Shown: in pieces, positions 45,292-53,267 of the stretch
How the letters are laid out: each line of letters opens with the position of its first letter
Position numbering within the stretch: position 1 is the stretch's first letter
Source of the DNA: Paenibacillus antarcticus
GTDB taxonomy: Bacteria; Bacillota; Bacilli; Paenibacillales; Paenibacillaceae
Length of the DNA: 64,000 nt
Assembly (NCBI RefSeq): GCF_001637225.1
Contig: NZ_LVJI01000027.1
Location: 33,197-97,196, forward strand
Direction of reading: 5' to 3'
The notes under the pieces: model-generated
What the model was told of the DNA's origin: nothing
What the model saw: only the letters and a program-made list of their open reading frames with translations
Database searches by the model: none
Position numbers and translations under genes: made by a program

Positions 45292-46065
45292 ATGAATATC
45301 TATGTCATTCTCAAGCAAACGTTCGATACGGAGGAGAAAATAATAATTCAGGATGGGGAGATTTCTGATGATGGTGTTAAATATGTCATTAATCCATATG
45401 ATGAATATGCCGTTGAGGAAGCGATACGTCTAAAGGAACAACATGGAGGTTCAATTACAGTCGTATCTATCGGGCCTAGTCGCACAGCAGAAGCATTAAG
45501 AACTGCCCTTGCACTCGGAGCCGATGAAGCTGTACTCATCACAGAAGATCGTATAGGAAGTGAGGAATTCAACATCTCCAAGGTTCTAGCCGCGTATTTC
45601 GCCAACAATCAACCTTACGACCTCATTCTCGGGGGAAATTTCTCTATTGATAACGGAGGAGGTCAAGTAGCTATACGCCTCTCACAGCTCCTCCATATTC
45701 CTCATGTTTCATCGATCATCAAGATTGATGTTTCTAGCGATCATGCCATCGTCCTTCGTGATTCCGAAGGGGACACCGAAACCGTGAAAGTCTCTCTTCC
45801 TGCCCTTTTCACTGCTCAACAAGGACTAAATGAGCCACGTTACCCATCGCTACCCGGTATTATGAAAGCAAAGAAGAAGCCCTTTCACCATTTGTCCATA
45901 GAAGATTTAGGCCTTACTTCATCTGAGATCATCGCCAAAACAGAACGTATTTCCCTTTTCCTACCTCCTTCGCGCAATTCAGGCCAAATTTTACAAGGCG
46001 AACTGAACCAACAAGTATCCCAACTCGTTCATCTTCTTAAACATTCAGATGTGTTATCTATTTAA
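45292..46065 (+). CDS. etfB: electron transfer flavoprotein beta subunit
   Basis: ETF beta chain of 257 residues; binds AMP and carries electrons from acyl-CoA dehydrogenase. Marks are the N-terminal MNIYVILKQTFDTEEKI, the AMP region DLILGGNFSIDNGGGQVAIR, and the recognition loop near PRYPSLPGIMKAKKKP. Start has AGAAGGGAGA upstream. Coupled to etfA by a 21-base gap. Confidence 0.95.
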   Translation: MNIYVILKQTFDTEEKIIIQDGEISDDGVKYVINPYDEYAVEEAIRLKEQHGGSITVVSIGPSRTAEALRTALALGADEAVLITEDRIGSEEFNISKVLAAYFANNQPYDLILGGNFSIDNGGGQVAIRLSQLLHIPHVSSIIKIDVSSDHAIVLRDSEGDTETVKVSLPALFTAQQGLNEPRYPSLPGIMKAKKKPFHHLSIEDLGLTSSEIIAKTERISLFLPPSRNSGQILQGELNQQVSQLVHLLKHSDVLSI

Positions 46066-46086
46066 TCCAATAAAGGGGATGAGATT

Positions 46087-47061
46087 ATGAGTAAATTCTA
46101 CATTGTTGTCGCAGAAGTACGTGATGGTAAGCTACGTCAGGTGACTTTGGAAGCACTCCAAGCTATTTCTTTGGTTAAGGAAGATGACGATTTCGTTACA
46201 ACCGTTATATTGGGACATCAAATAATGGATATTGCCCAACAGCTATCCGAGCACCTGAACGGACAGGTCTATGTCTTTGACCATATGGACTTGAAGACAT
46301 ACAACGCAGAGATTCACTTTACTGCTATTAAGCATGTATTGAATACCTTGAACCCTCATGCTGTTTTTCTAGGCCATACCGCTGTAGGCCGTGAGCTAGC
46401 CCCCATGATTGCAGCATATTTAGAAGCAGGTCAGCTCTCTGATGTCATTTCTATCGAGAAATCTGGCGCGGAAATTCTTTATACTCGCCCCCTTTATGCA
46501 GGTAAAGCTTTTGAGATCAAAAAATTCACAGACGGTCCCCAAGTCGTTACCATACGTCCCAATAATATCGCTGCCGCTGACACGGTCGAATTACATGCAC
46601 AAATTATTACAAAGGAATTCACTCCACCTTCGTCACTTCGTTCCGTTGTGCAAGATGTCATTCGTAAAACCTCAGGAAAAGTAGATCTAACGGAAGCCAA
46701 AATCGTCGTATCTGGTGGTAGGGGTGTTAAGAGCGTCGATGGATTCAGACCTCTTCAAGAACTGGCTGATGTGTTAAATGGAGCCGTTGGTGCCTCACGC
46801 GGAGCATGTGATGCGGGGTATTGCGATTATGCCTTGCAGATCGGTCAGACTGGTAAAGTGGTTACTCCTGAAATTTACATCGCTTGTGGCATCAGCGGTG
46901 CAATCCAGCACTTGGCCGGTATGAGTCAATCCCGCATCATCATCGCCATTAATAAGGACCCTGAAGCACCTATATTTAAAATGGCCGATTATGGCATCGT
47001 CGGCGATTTATTCGTGGTCGTCCCACTCTTAACGGAAGAATTCAAGAAAGCATTGGCTTAA
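46087..47061 (+). CDS. etfA: electron transfer flavoprotein alpha subunit
   Basis: ETF alpha chain of 324 residues; binds FAD. The C-terminal signature GQTGKVVTPEIYIACGISGA plus IQHLAGM and INKDPEAPIFKMADYGIVGD are clear. Forms a dimer with EtfB and hands electrons to FadF encoded on the other side of the shared promoter region. Confidence 0.95.
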   Translation: MSKFYIVVAEVRDGKLRQVTLEALQAISLVKEDDDFVTTVILGHQIMDIAQQLSEHLNGQVYVFDHMDLKTYNAEIHFTAIKHVLNTLNPHAVFLGHTAVGRELAPMIAAYLEAGQLSDVISIEKSGAEILYTRPLYAGKAFEIKKFTDGPQVVTIRPNNIAAADTVELHAQIITKEFTPPSSLRSVVQDVIRKTSGKVDLTEAKIVVSGGRGVKSVDGFRPLQELADVLNGAVGASRGACDAGYCDYALQIGQTGKVVTPEIYIACGISGAIQHLAGMSQSRIIIAINKDPEAPIFKMADYGIVGDLFVVVPLLTEEFKKALA

Positions 47062-47067
47062 TAATAG

Positions 47068-47103
47068 AATGACCCGTAGCTACTCATCGCTAGGGGTCAT
47101 TTT
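47068..47103 (+). terminator. terminator of fadR-etfBA
   Basis: Arms AATGACCCGTAGC / GCTAGGGGTCATT pair with one mismatch, followed by TTTTC. It begins seven bases after etfA. Confidence 0.82.
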
Positions 47104-47226
47104 CACTATAGAGGTTGATTGGAACGTTTTAGTAGATTGTATTTTCTAGTATGCCACGATAGTATTAATAGAGACACGCATGATATAGATATATAGACTG
47201 ATATGAATAATAAGGAGTTATTACAT

Positions 47227-47874
47227 ATGGATTTTGTTGCCATTGACTTTGAAACCGCGAACGCGAATCGCTCAAGTGCCTGTTCTTTAGGACTTGTAGA
47301 AGTACGGGGAGGTATTATAACATCAGAACATGTCTGGTTAATTGATCCAGAGCAGCCTTTTGATTATCGAAATATACAGATCCACGGGATAACGCCAACT
47401 ATGGTTAGTGGGCAACCCACGTTTCATGAATTGTGGCCAACGCTTGAACCACTCCTGCAAGGAAAACAGATTGTTGCGCATAATGCTTCATTTGATATGA
47501 GCGTGTTACGATACTGTCTGGATAAATCGTTAATAGATTACCCTTCTTTTCAATATTACTGTACGTATTTACTGAGTAAAAAACTACTGCAAGAGATGCC
47601 TTCTTTCAAATTAAATGTTATTGCAGACCATTATGATATTCCGCTCAACCATCATGAAGCACTGGATGATGCTCGTGCATGTGCGAAGATTCTATTGAAA
47701 TTACTTGAAAAGGAACAATGTTCTGATCCCGTACAACTCTCTAAAGCTCATAGTTGCAAGATAGGGACCATGTTTGCTGGCGGGTACACACCCTTCTCAG
47801 CTCCTTCGAAGAAAAGTCCTAAGAAACCAACACCAAGAAGTTACCCGAGATTTAATACTAACGCTGGCATGTAA
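47227..47874 (+). CDS. DEDD-family 3'-5' exonuclease (PolC epsilon-like)
   Basis: Exonuclease of 215 residues similar to the proofreading domain of DNA polymerase III. Exo I is AIDFETANANRSS, Exo II AHNASFDMSVLRY, Exo III HHEALDDARACAKIL; the acidic residues and the catalytic His are in place. The C-terminal 40 residues are Lys/Pro/Ser-rich, with a Cys (SHSCKIGTM). AAGGAG lies nine bases before this ATG; an ATG eight codons earlier has none. Single-gene unit with its own terminator. Confidence 0.88.
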   Translation: MDFVAIDFETANANRSSACSLGLVEVRGGIITSEHVWLIDPEQPFDYRNIQIHGITPTMVSGQPTFHELWPTLEPLLQGKQIVAHNASFDMSVLRYCLDKSLIDYPSFQYYCTYLLSKKLLQEMPSFKLNVIADHYDIPLNHHEALDDARACAKILLKLLEKEQCSDPVQLSKAHSCKIGTMFAGGYTPFSAPSKKSPKKPTPRSYPRFNTNAGM

Positions 47875-47913
47875 AAGGACAAGCGACTGAAATATCAGTA
47901 CGCTTGTCCTTTT
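47873..47913. terminator. bidirectional terminator
   Basis: Arms AAAAGGACAAGCG / CGCTTGTCCTTTT with a 15-base loop and T-runs both ways, overlapping the exonuclease stop by two bases. It serves the convergent small secreted protein gene too. Confidence 0.88.
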
Positions 47914-47925
47914 CTTTATTTCATA

Positions 47926-48279
47926 TTAATAGACTTGATGTAGACTAACTGGTCCTAGACTACCATAAGTGCCTTGAAACTCTCCTTTAATGACATAAGT
48001 TCCTGGGGAAAGGTACCCTACAGAATATTCAACTGGACTTGGAGTTGTTGGTCCAATGTTCACAGTTGTTGAGAATACTTTACTTAGTTGACCAAGAGGG
48101 CCTTTAGAGTAAAGCGATAACTCAACCGTTTCATTCGTGGAACTCCAAAGACCAACACTTATTTTATGTTGAGCAGGTTGGCTTACTGTCAAATCATGAG
48201 ATATTGCAGTATAGGCAGCAAATGCGTTAGTAGAAAAAGCGAAGAAAGCCATTAATACGATTAAAACTACTTTTTTCAT
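47926..48279 (-). CDS. small secreted protein of unknown function
   Basis: Protein of 117 residues with a clear signal peptide (cleavage after AFA near residue 21). The mature part is all beta with alternating polar residues (KISVGLWSSTNETVELSLYS; SPGTYVIKGEFQGTYGS), suggesting one immunoglobulin-like or pre-peptidase-like sandwich. No family recognised. GGGAGGTG precedes the ATG. Confidence 0.7.
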   Translation of the reverse strand: MKKVVLIVLMAFFAFSTNAFAAYTAISHDLTVSQPAQHKISVGLWSSTNETVELSLYSKGPLGQLSKVFSTTVNIGPTTPSPVEYSVGYLSPGTYVIKGEFQGTYGSLGPVSLHQVY

Positions 48280-48417
48280 TTAATTCACCTCCCTTCTTAT
48301 ACTAGAGCGATCTGGAAAAAATGCCGATTCTAAACTATTAAATAGTAATATTTTAACTATTATATCAATCATAGTAATATATGGATATATATATTTATAC
48401 AAATTAGAAATTATAAA

Positions 48418-48445
48418 GATGACTCCTAACCGCTCAGGAATCATC
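48418..48445 (-). terminator. terminator overlapping a small frame
   Basis: On the minus strand GATGATTCCT pairs with AGGAGTCATC (one G-U pair), eight-base loop, then TTTAT. It overlaps the stop of the 33-codon frame. Confidence 0.6.
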
Positions 48446-48535
48446 AACTTGCTTAAATTCTGTCGTTCTAATTGCAAATGCGCTCACAGCCACTGCCAAT
48501 AGCGCCAACATACTTCGTTTGTTATCTATATTCAT
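48434..48535 (-). CDS. possible 33-residue membrane peptide
   Basis: A short frame beginning MNIDNKRSMLALLAVAVSA and ending EFKQVDDS. GAAGG lies about eight bases before the ATG and a terminator overlaps its stop, so it looks like a complete small transcription unit. The central hydrophobic stretch could be a membrane anchor. No family recognised; it may be chance. Confidence 0.35.
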   Translation of the reverse strand: MNIDNKRSMLALLAVAVSAFAIRTTEFKQVDDS

Positions 48536-48612
48536 AAAATTACCTTCATTTACAGTTACAAGGCAATCACGTATTAGAGGATCGTATTCTGAATCATTAG
48601 GAAAAAAATGTA

Positions 48613-48641
48613 TTGACATAGGAATAGACCCGCTCTATGAT
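48613..48641 (+). promoter_or_regulatory. sigma-A promoter of the iron uptake operon
   Basis: TTGACA, 17 bases, TATGAT: near-perfect consensus. The -10 element runs into the first Fur box. Confidence 0.8.
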
Positions 48642-48672
48642 AATGATTATCCGATACTGATAATCATTATCA
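48638..48672. promoter_or_regulatory. tandem Fur boxes
   Basis: TGATAATCATTATCA at 48658 is a perfect 7-1-7 Fur box. TGATAATGATTATCC at 48638 matches at 14 of 15 bases. The span GATACTGATAATCATTATC fits the classic 19-base box with one change. Iron-loaded Fur would cover the -10 and start region. Confidence 0.9.
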
Positions 48673-48699
48673 TTTATAAGAAAACAAGGGGTGTTCATT

Positions 48700-49587
48700 T
48701 TGAAATTACGTTATGTTGTACCTGCAAGCTTATTGATTTCATCCATTCTATTTACAGGTTGTGCTAAGAATAATGCACAGCCAGCTTTGAATAAATCAAC
48801 TCCTTCCGAAACTGTAGCAACGAATGCTACCACTACTAAATCACCCGAATCTACCTCTTCTCCAGATCTACAATCAGCTATTGATCAATATCGTACATAT
48901 GTCATTGAACAGTGTGATCTGTTCGTGAAAGAAACAGAGAAATTCACTACTGCAGTAATAGAAGGTAACCTTGAAGAAGCCAAAGCATTATACGCGCCTA
49001 CGCGGATGTACTACGAACGAATAGAGCCTATTGCTGAAGCACTCGGGGATTTAGATCCGAATATCGATGCTCGAGACGGCGATGTCGATGCAAGTGAATG
49101 GCGTGGATTCCATCACATCGAGAAAGCACTTTGGGAAGCAGGAACAACCAAGGGAGAAGAAGAAGTCGCTGATCAACTACTTAAAGACGCTCAACTCCTT
49201 CGCGCTAAAGTAGAAACAGTCGATATCAATGCGAGCATGCTTGTTACAGGTGCCGTAGAGCTCCTAAACGAAGTGTCCTCTTCCAAAGTAACAGGAGAAG
49301 AAGAGCGTTATTCCCATACAGACCTTTATGACTTTGCAGCCAATGTAGAGGGTGCTGCCAAAATATATGAATTATTAAAACCAGAACTACAGAAGAAAGA
49401 CGCTGACTTGGAAAAAGACATCGGTGAGCGATTTGCTTCTTTACAGAAGGAATTGGCACCATTCAAAGTCAACGATGCTTACGTTTCATACGAAGTGCTT
49501 AAAGAAGACCAAATTCGTAAACTCAGCCAGACGCTTGATGCGCTTGCAGAACCACTATCCAATATGGGAACCATTCTAGGAGTGTAA
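48700..49587 (+). CDS. efeM: iron uptake lipoprotein EfeM/EfeO (imelysin M75 type)
   Basis: Extracellular lipoprotein of 295 residues; takes part in ferrous/ferric iron uptake through EfeU. Lipobox FTGC near residue 21. The M75 domain follows directly (EWRGFHHIEKALWE with the HxxE motif), without the N-terminal cupredoxin domain of E. coli EfeO, so this is the short EfeM form. TTG start with AAGGGG eight bases upstream; a GTG three codons earlier is too close to it. Confidence 0.9.
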   Translation: MKLRYVVPASLLISSILFTGCAKNNAQPALNKSTPSETVATNATTTKSPESTSSPDLQSAIDQYRTYVIEQCDLFVKETEKFTTAVIEGNLEEAKALYAPTRMYYERIEPIAEALGDLDPNIDARDGDVDASEWRGFHHIEKALWEAGTTKGEEEVADQLLKDAQLLRAKVETVDINASMLVTGAVELLNEVSSSKVTGEEERYSHTDLYDFAANVEGAAKIYELLKPELQKKDADLEKDIGERFASLQKELAPFKVNDAYVSYEVLKEDQIRKLSQTLDALAEPLSNMGTILGV

Positions 49588-49592
49588 TAACC

Positions 49593-50897
49593 ATGGAACA
49601 CGATAATCAGAACGACGATCAAAGTAATCATATGTTGAATAAGAAATTAAGCCGCCGCGATATGCTGCGGCTTGCTGGTGTTGGTGGGGTTGGACTATTG
49701 CTTGGCGGGGGTGCTATAAGTAGCATTCTATCATCTGAGAGTAAGAGTAACTCTTCCCCTTCAACAACGCTTATTCAAGATCCAGATTCCATTCCTTTCT
49801 ATGGGGAGCATCAGGCCGGAATTATAACTCCGTCACAGAACTTCATCTGTTTCGCCGCATTTGATGTTGTTGCAGATAACATCAGTGACCTCCGTAAAAT
49901 GTTTCAAAAATGGACTACAGCATCAGCTTCTATCGCATCAGGGTCACTCATTGGCAACGTGAATGATAATCCTAATCTTCCTCCCTCAGATACAGGTGAA
50001 GCTGCAGAGCTTTCACCATCACGTTGTACAATAACTTTTGGTGTCGGACCTACTCTATTCGATACACGATTTGGCCTACAGAATAAACGTCCTCCTTCAT
50101 TCCAAGAGCTACCACTCTTCAAGGCTGACAGTCTAGAACCGGAATGGTGTGGTGGTGATTTGTGCGTTCAGGTATGTGCAGATGATCTCCAAGTAGCCTT
50201 TCATGCCATACGTAACTTAGCCCGAATTGCTCGAGGAACAGCTGTACTACGTTGGACACAGGAAGGCTTCCAACGTAGTACTCAAGCTGATCCCAAATCT
50301 GCAACACCTCGAAATCTACTTGGTTTTAAAGATGGAACTGCTAATCCAGATGTAACGGATAGTAAATTGATGAAAGAAGTGGTCTGGAGCCAGTCTATCG
50401 ATGGCACGAGTTGGATGTCAGGTGGTTCCTATATGGCTGTACGTCGAGTTCGTATGCGTATTGAAGTGTGGGATCGTAGTACACTTCGCGATCAAGAGAA
50501 CACCTTCGGTCGTCATCGTCATACGGGTGCTCCACTTGGAGCAAGGGATGAGTTCGACACCCTTAAGTTGGATGAACTTGATTCAAAGGGTCAACCCATT
50601 ATTCCAACGAATTCTCATGTAGCACTAGCTCATGGTGATGGTAGTATTCAGATGCTTCGTCGTTCCTACTCCTATTCAAGTGGCATGGATCTCAAAACAG
50701 GCCAACTGGATGCTGGCTTACTCTTTATCAGTTTCCAACGAGATTTACAAAAGCAATTTATCCCCATACAACTACGCTTATCCAATAATGATTTATTAAA
50801 CGAATACGCGGTTCATAAGGGTAGTGCTGTCTTTGCTTGCTTCCCTGGAACGACAGAAGGCGGATTTATTGGAGAAACCCTATTCGGTCGAATATAG
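49593..50897 (+). CDS. efeB: Dyp-type heme peroxidase EfeB
   Basis: Deferrochelatase/peroxidase of 434 residues exported by the Tat pathway. The twin-Arg motif SRRDMLRLAG at about 20-30 precedes a Gly-rich hydrophobic stretch. The Dyp motif GFKDGTANP and the heme-binding region around RHRHTGAP are present. It oxidises ferrous iron or removes iron from heme on the outside. It starts five bases after efeM. Confidence 0.93.
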   Translation: MEHDNQNDDQSNHMLNKKLSRRDMLRLAGVGGVGLLLGGGAISSILSSESKSNSSPSTTLIQDPDSIPFYGEHQAGIITPSQNFICFAAFDVVADNISDLRKMFQKWTTASASIASGSLIGNVNDNPNLPPSDTGEAAELSPSRCTITFGVGPTLFDTRFGLQNKRPPSFQELPLFKADSLEPEWCGGDLCVQVCADDLQVAFHAIRNLARIARGTAVLRWTQEGFQRSTQADPKSATPRNLLGFKDGTANPDVTDSKLMKEVVWSQSIDGTSWMSGGSYMAVRRVRMRIEVWDRSTLRDQENTFGRHRHTGAPLGARDEFDTLKLDELDSKGQPIIPTNSHVALAHGDGSIQMLRRSYSYSSGMDLKTGQLDAGLLFISFQRDLQKQFIPIQLRLSNNDLLNEYAVHKGSAVFACFPGTTEGGFIGETLFGRI

Positions 50898-50958
50898 AAT
50901 AGGGTTTCCTTACGTCTAGACCAGATAGATGCGAATCATAAATGAAAGGATTGTAGAC

Positions 50959-52749
50959 ATGAGAAAAGGATTCATCATACGAGTCATTACGATCATCATC
51001 TTACTAACCACGTGTAACTGGGCTAATCCTGTTGCTTATGCTTCAAATGATTCCAAGCCAGATCATTTAATGCCCGCTGTCGGTAGTATTCTCGTCGAAG
51101 CAGGACATGGGGAGTGGGAGCAAGCCTCAAGTGATCTTGATGAACTTCAAACCTTGTGGAATTCAGTGAAAGCAGAGAACCCCTTAGAAGAAACTAACAG
51201 TGATCTCGTAGCTAATGTCGACAACGCATTAGCTCTAGCTTCACTTAAGTTAAATAACGGTGGTGGAGAACCAGCGAAGCAGGCATTAACAACCCTTGCT
51301 AAAGCTGTCGATGCCTATGTCTTATCAATTCAGAATGATGCACAATCCGTGGATCCTAACAAACTGACAGGTCCGAAAGCGGCTCAGTTGCTGCTTTCCG
51401 CAGCTAAGAATTCATTAAATGCCATCATTCAAGAGGATTGGAGCCAATCGAAGCAGAACTATCGTCAATTGATTGATGAATGGAGCGAAGTAGAGAATAC
51501 CATTCGTGCAGACAATAACGCATTATACAGCCAACTAGAAACCAAGATTACTCTTGTACGTGTAGCCATTCAAGCTGAACCACCTAGGCAAGAACAAGCT
51601 AAACAAGAAATGCAGTCCCTTCTAACTTTACTTAGCGACTATGCCCAAGGGAAGACGATCGCATTAAGTAATGACAGCAGTAATCAGACTTATTCCCTCG
51701 AGGAATTACTAAATATTCTTAAAGATGCGCGTCAGCAGACAGTCGATGGTCAGAGCGCGGATGCCATTATGCAAATGGAGCAGTTCATTACCATATGGCC
51801 TACGGTAGAAGGTAAAGTGCAAATATCATCTTCATCAACCTACACGCGTATTGAGAATGAGACAGCACTTGTAACAGGACAGCTTTTATCCAATCCTCCA
51901 AAGCTTACCGAAGCTATTCAAATCATGGACAATATGATTTCTGAGCTTGAGCCTATTGTTGGAGAACAAACCTATACTGCTTGGGATGCAGCACTTATTC
52001 TATTACGCGAGGGTCTAGAAGCTATTCTAGTCTTAGCCGCGTTACTATCTTATTTGAAACGTAGTGATAATACGAAAGGCCGTAAATGGATCTGGTCTGG
52101 CGCTCTAACTGGATTAGTGGGTAGTGCCATTCTGGCTCTAGTTCTTATCTACACGATCTCTCAAGCCGCTTCTGGAAGTGCACGTGAGCTATTTGAGGGT
52201 ATTACCGGTCTTGTATCCGTCGTTATGATGTTAACCATCGGTCATTGGTTACACAGCAAGTCAAATACAAGTGCTTGGAATAACTATGTCGGTGCTCGTG
52301 TGGATAGCGCACTTGCAAGGGGTAGTCTATGGTCTCTTTTCTCCGTGTCTGCCCTAGCCATTCTGCGAGAAGGTGCAGAGACAACCATATTTTATGTTGG
52401 AATGGCACCTTCTATTGACACCTATCAGTTACTATTAGGCATTGGGATTGCCCTTGTAATCCTGTTTATATTAGGTTATGCCATCATCGCATTAAGTGTA
52501 AGATTACCGCTACGCGCTTTTTTCCTTACGGCAACGTTACTTATATACTACCTTGTATTCCGCTTCCTCGGTGAGAGCATTCACTCTCTCCAGATTGCAG
52601 GGAAACTATCGGCGCATGCTGTCGAACAACTGCCTTCCATCGCTTGGCTTGGAATGTATCCCACATGGGAAACATTTATACCACAGATTGCCGCACTCCT
52701 ATTTATAGGTTGGCAACTCGTACGACAAGAACTTATGAAACGTAAATAA
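50959..52749 (+). CDS. efeU: FTR1-family iron permease EfeU
   Basis: High-affinity iron permease of 596 residues. A signal peptide is followed by about 310 residues of helical extracellular domain and then seven membrane helices. The two iron-binding REGxE motifs are LLREGLEAIL and ILREGAETTI. ATG chosen because AAAGGA precedes it; ten codons earlier is another open ATG without a site. Third gene of the Fur-controlled operon efeM-efeB-efeU; in Bacillus subtilis the permease comes first. Confidence 0.92.
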   Translation: MRKGFIIRVITIIILLTTCNWANPVAYASNDSKPDHLMPAVGSILVEAGHGEWEQASSDLDELQTLWNSVKAENPLEETNSDLVANVDNALALASLKLNNGGGEPAKQALTTLAKAVDAYVLSIQNDAQSVDPNKLTGPKAAQLLLSAAKNSLNAIIQEDWSQSKQNYRQLIDEWSEVENTIRADNNALYSQLETKITLVRVAIQAEPPRQEQAKQEMQSLLTLLSDYAQGKTIALSNDSSNQTYSLEELLNILKDARQQTVDGQSADAIMQMEQFITIWPTVEGKVQISSSSTYTRIENETALVTGQLLSNPPKLTEAIQIMDNMISELEPIVGEQTYTAWDAALILLREGLEAILVLAALLSYLKRSDNTKGRKWIWSGALTGLVGSAILALVLIYTISQAASGSARELFEGITGLVSVVMMLTIGHWLHSKSNTSAWNNYVGARVDSALARGSLWSLFSVSALAILREGAETTIFYVGMAPSIDTYQLLLGIGIALVILFILGYAIIALSVRLPLRAFFLTATLLIYYLVFRFLGESIHSLQIAGKLSAHAVEQLPSIAWLGMYPTWETFIPQIAALLFIGWQLVRQELMKRK

Positions 52750-52779
52750 TGTTGTTATCTATCTAACAACAGGAAACGC

Positions 52780-52814
52780 AAAAGAGCAGGAAACCTAATG
52801 TTTCCTGCTCTTTT
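52780..52814. terminator. bidirectional terminator
   Basis: Perfect 15-bp arms AAAAGAGCAGGAAAC / GTTTCCTGCTCTTTT, loop of five bases. It ends the iron operon and the convergent PH-domain gene. Confidence 0.9.
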
Positions 52815-52831
52815 ACTCTTTATGACAACAT

Positions 52832-53209
52832 TTATCTTAAAATATACTGTGATAGTACGCTCTGCACCTCATAAATGCTAACATTCTTGTTAAATGTTTT
52901 TACAATAGGAACCGTGCTACTTGAAATATAAATTTTGAGTTCCGCATCAAGATCGAAATGTCCAGCTGTCTCAACAGAATAATGCGAAATACTCTTGTAG
53001 GGTATCGAGTGATACTCTAGCTTCTTCCCTGTTATCCCCTGCTTATCAATCAGAATAAGTCTCTTGTCAGTGAATATGAACATGTCTCTAACCAACTTAT
53101 AAGCTCTCTCAATCTTCTCTTGTGGTGCCAATATTTGAGCATATTCCTTCTGCACAGCAGGTAAATCCACTTGCGTAGCATTCCCCATAAGACCATCTAA
53201 GAAGCCCAT
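52832..53209 (-). CDS. bacterial PH-domain protein (YokE/YvlB-like)
   Basis: Cytoplasmic protein of 125 residues. Residues 40-125 form a PH-like barrel (RDMFIFTDKRLILIDKQ, KLEYHSIPYKSISHYSVETA). Known family members are uncharacterised stress-linked proteins. GGGGGA lies six bases before this ATG; the frame is open five codons earlier. Confidence 0.8.
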   Translation of the reverse strand: MGFLDGLMGNATQVDLPAVQKEYAQILAPQEKIERAYKLVRDMFIFTDKRLILIDKQGITGKKLEYHSIPYKSISHYSVETAGHFDLDAELKIYISSSTVPIVKTFNKNVSIYEVQSVLSQYILR

Positions 53210-53267
53210 ATACGTCCCCCTCATTTTTTATTACGTTGTCACAACACCCTCTCCATATTCCATCTTA

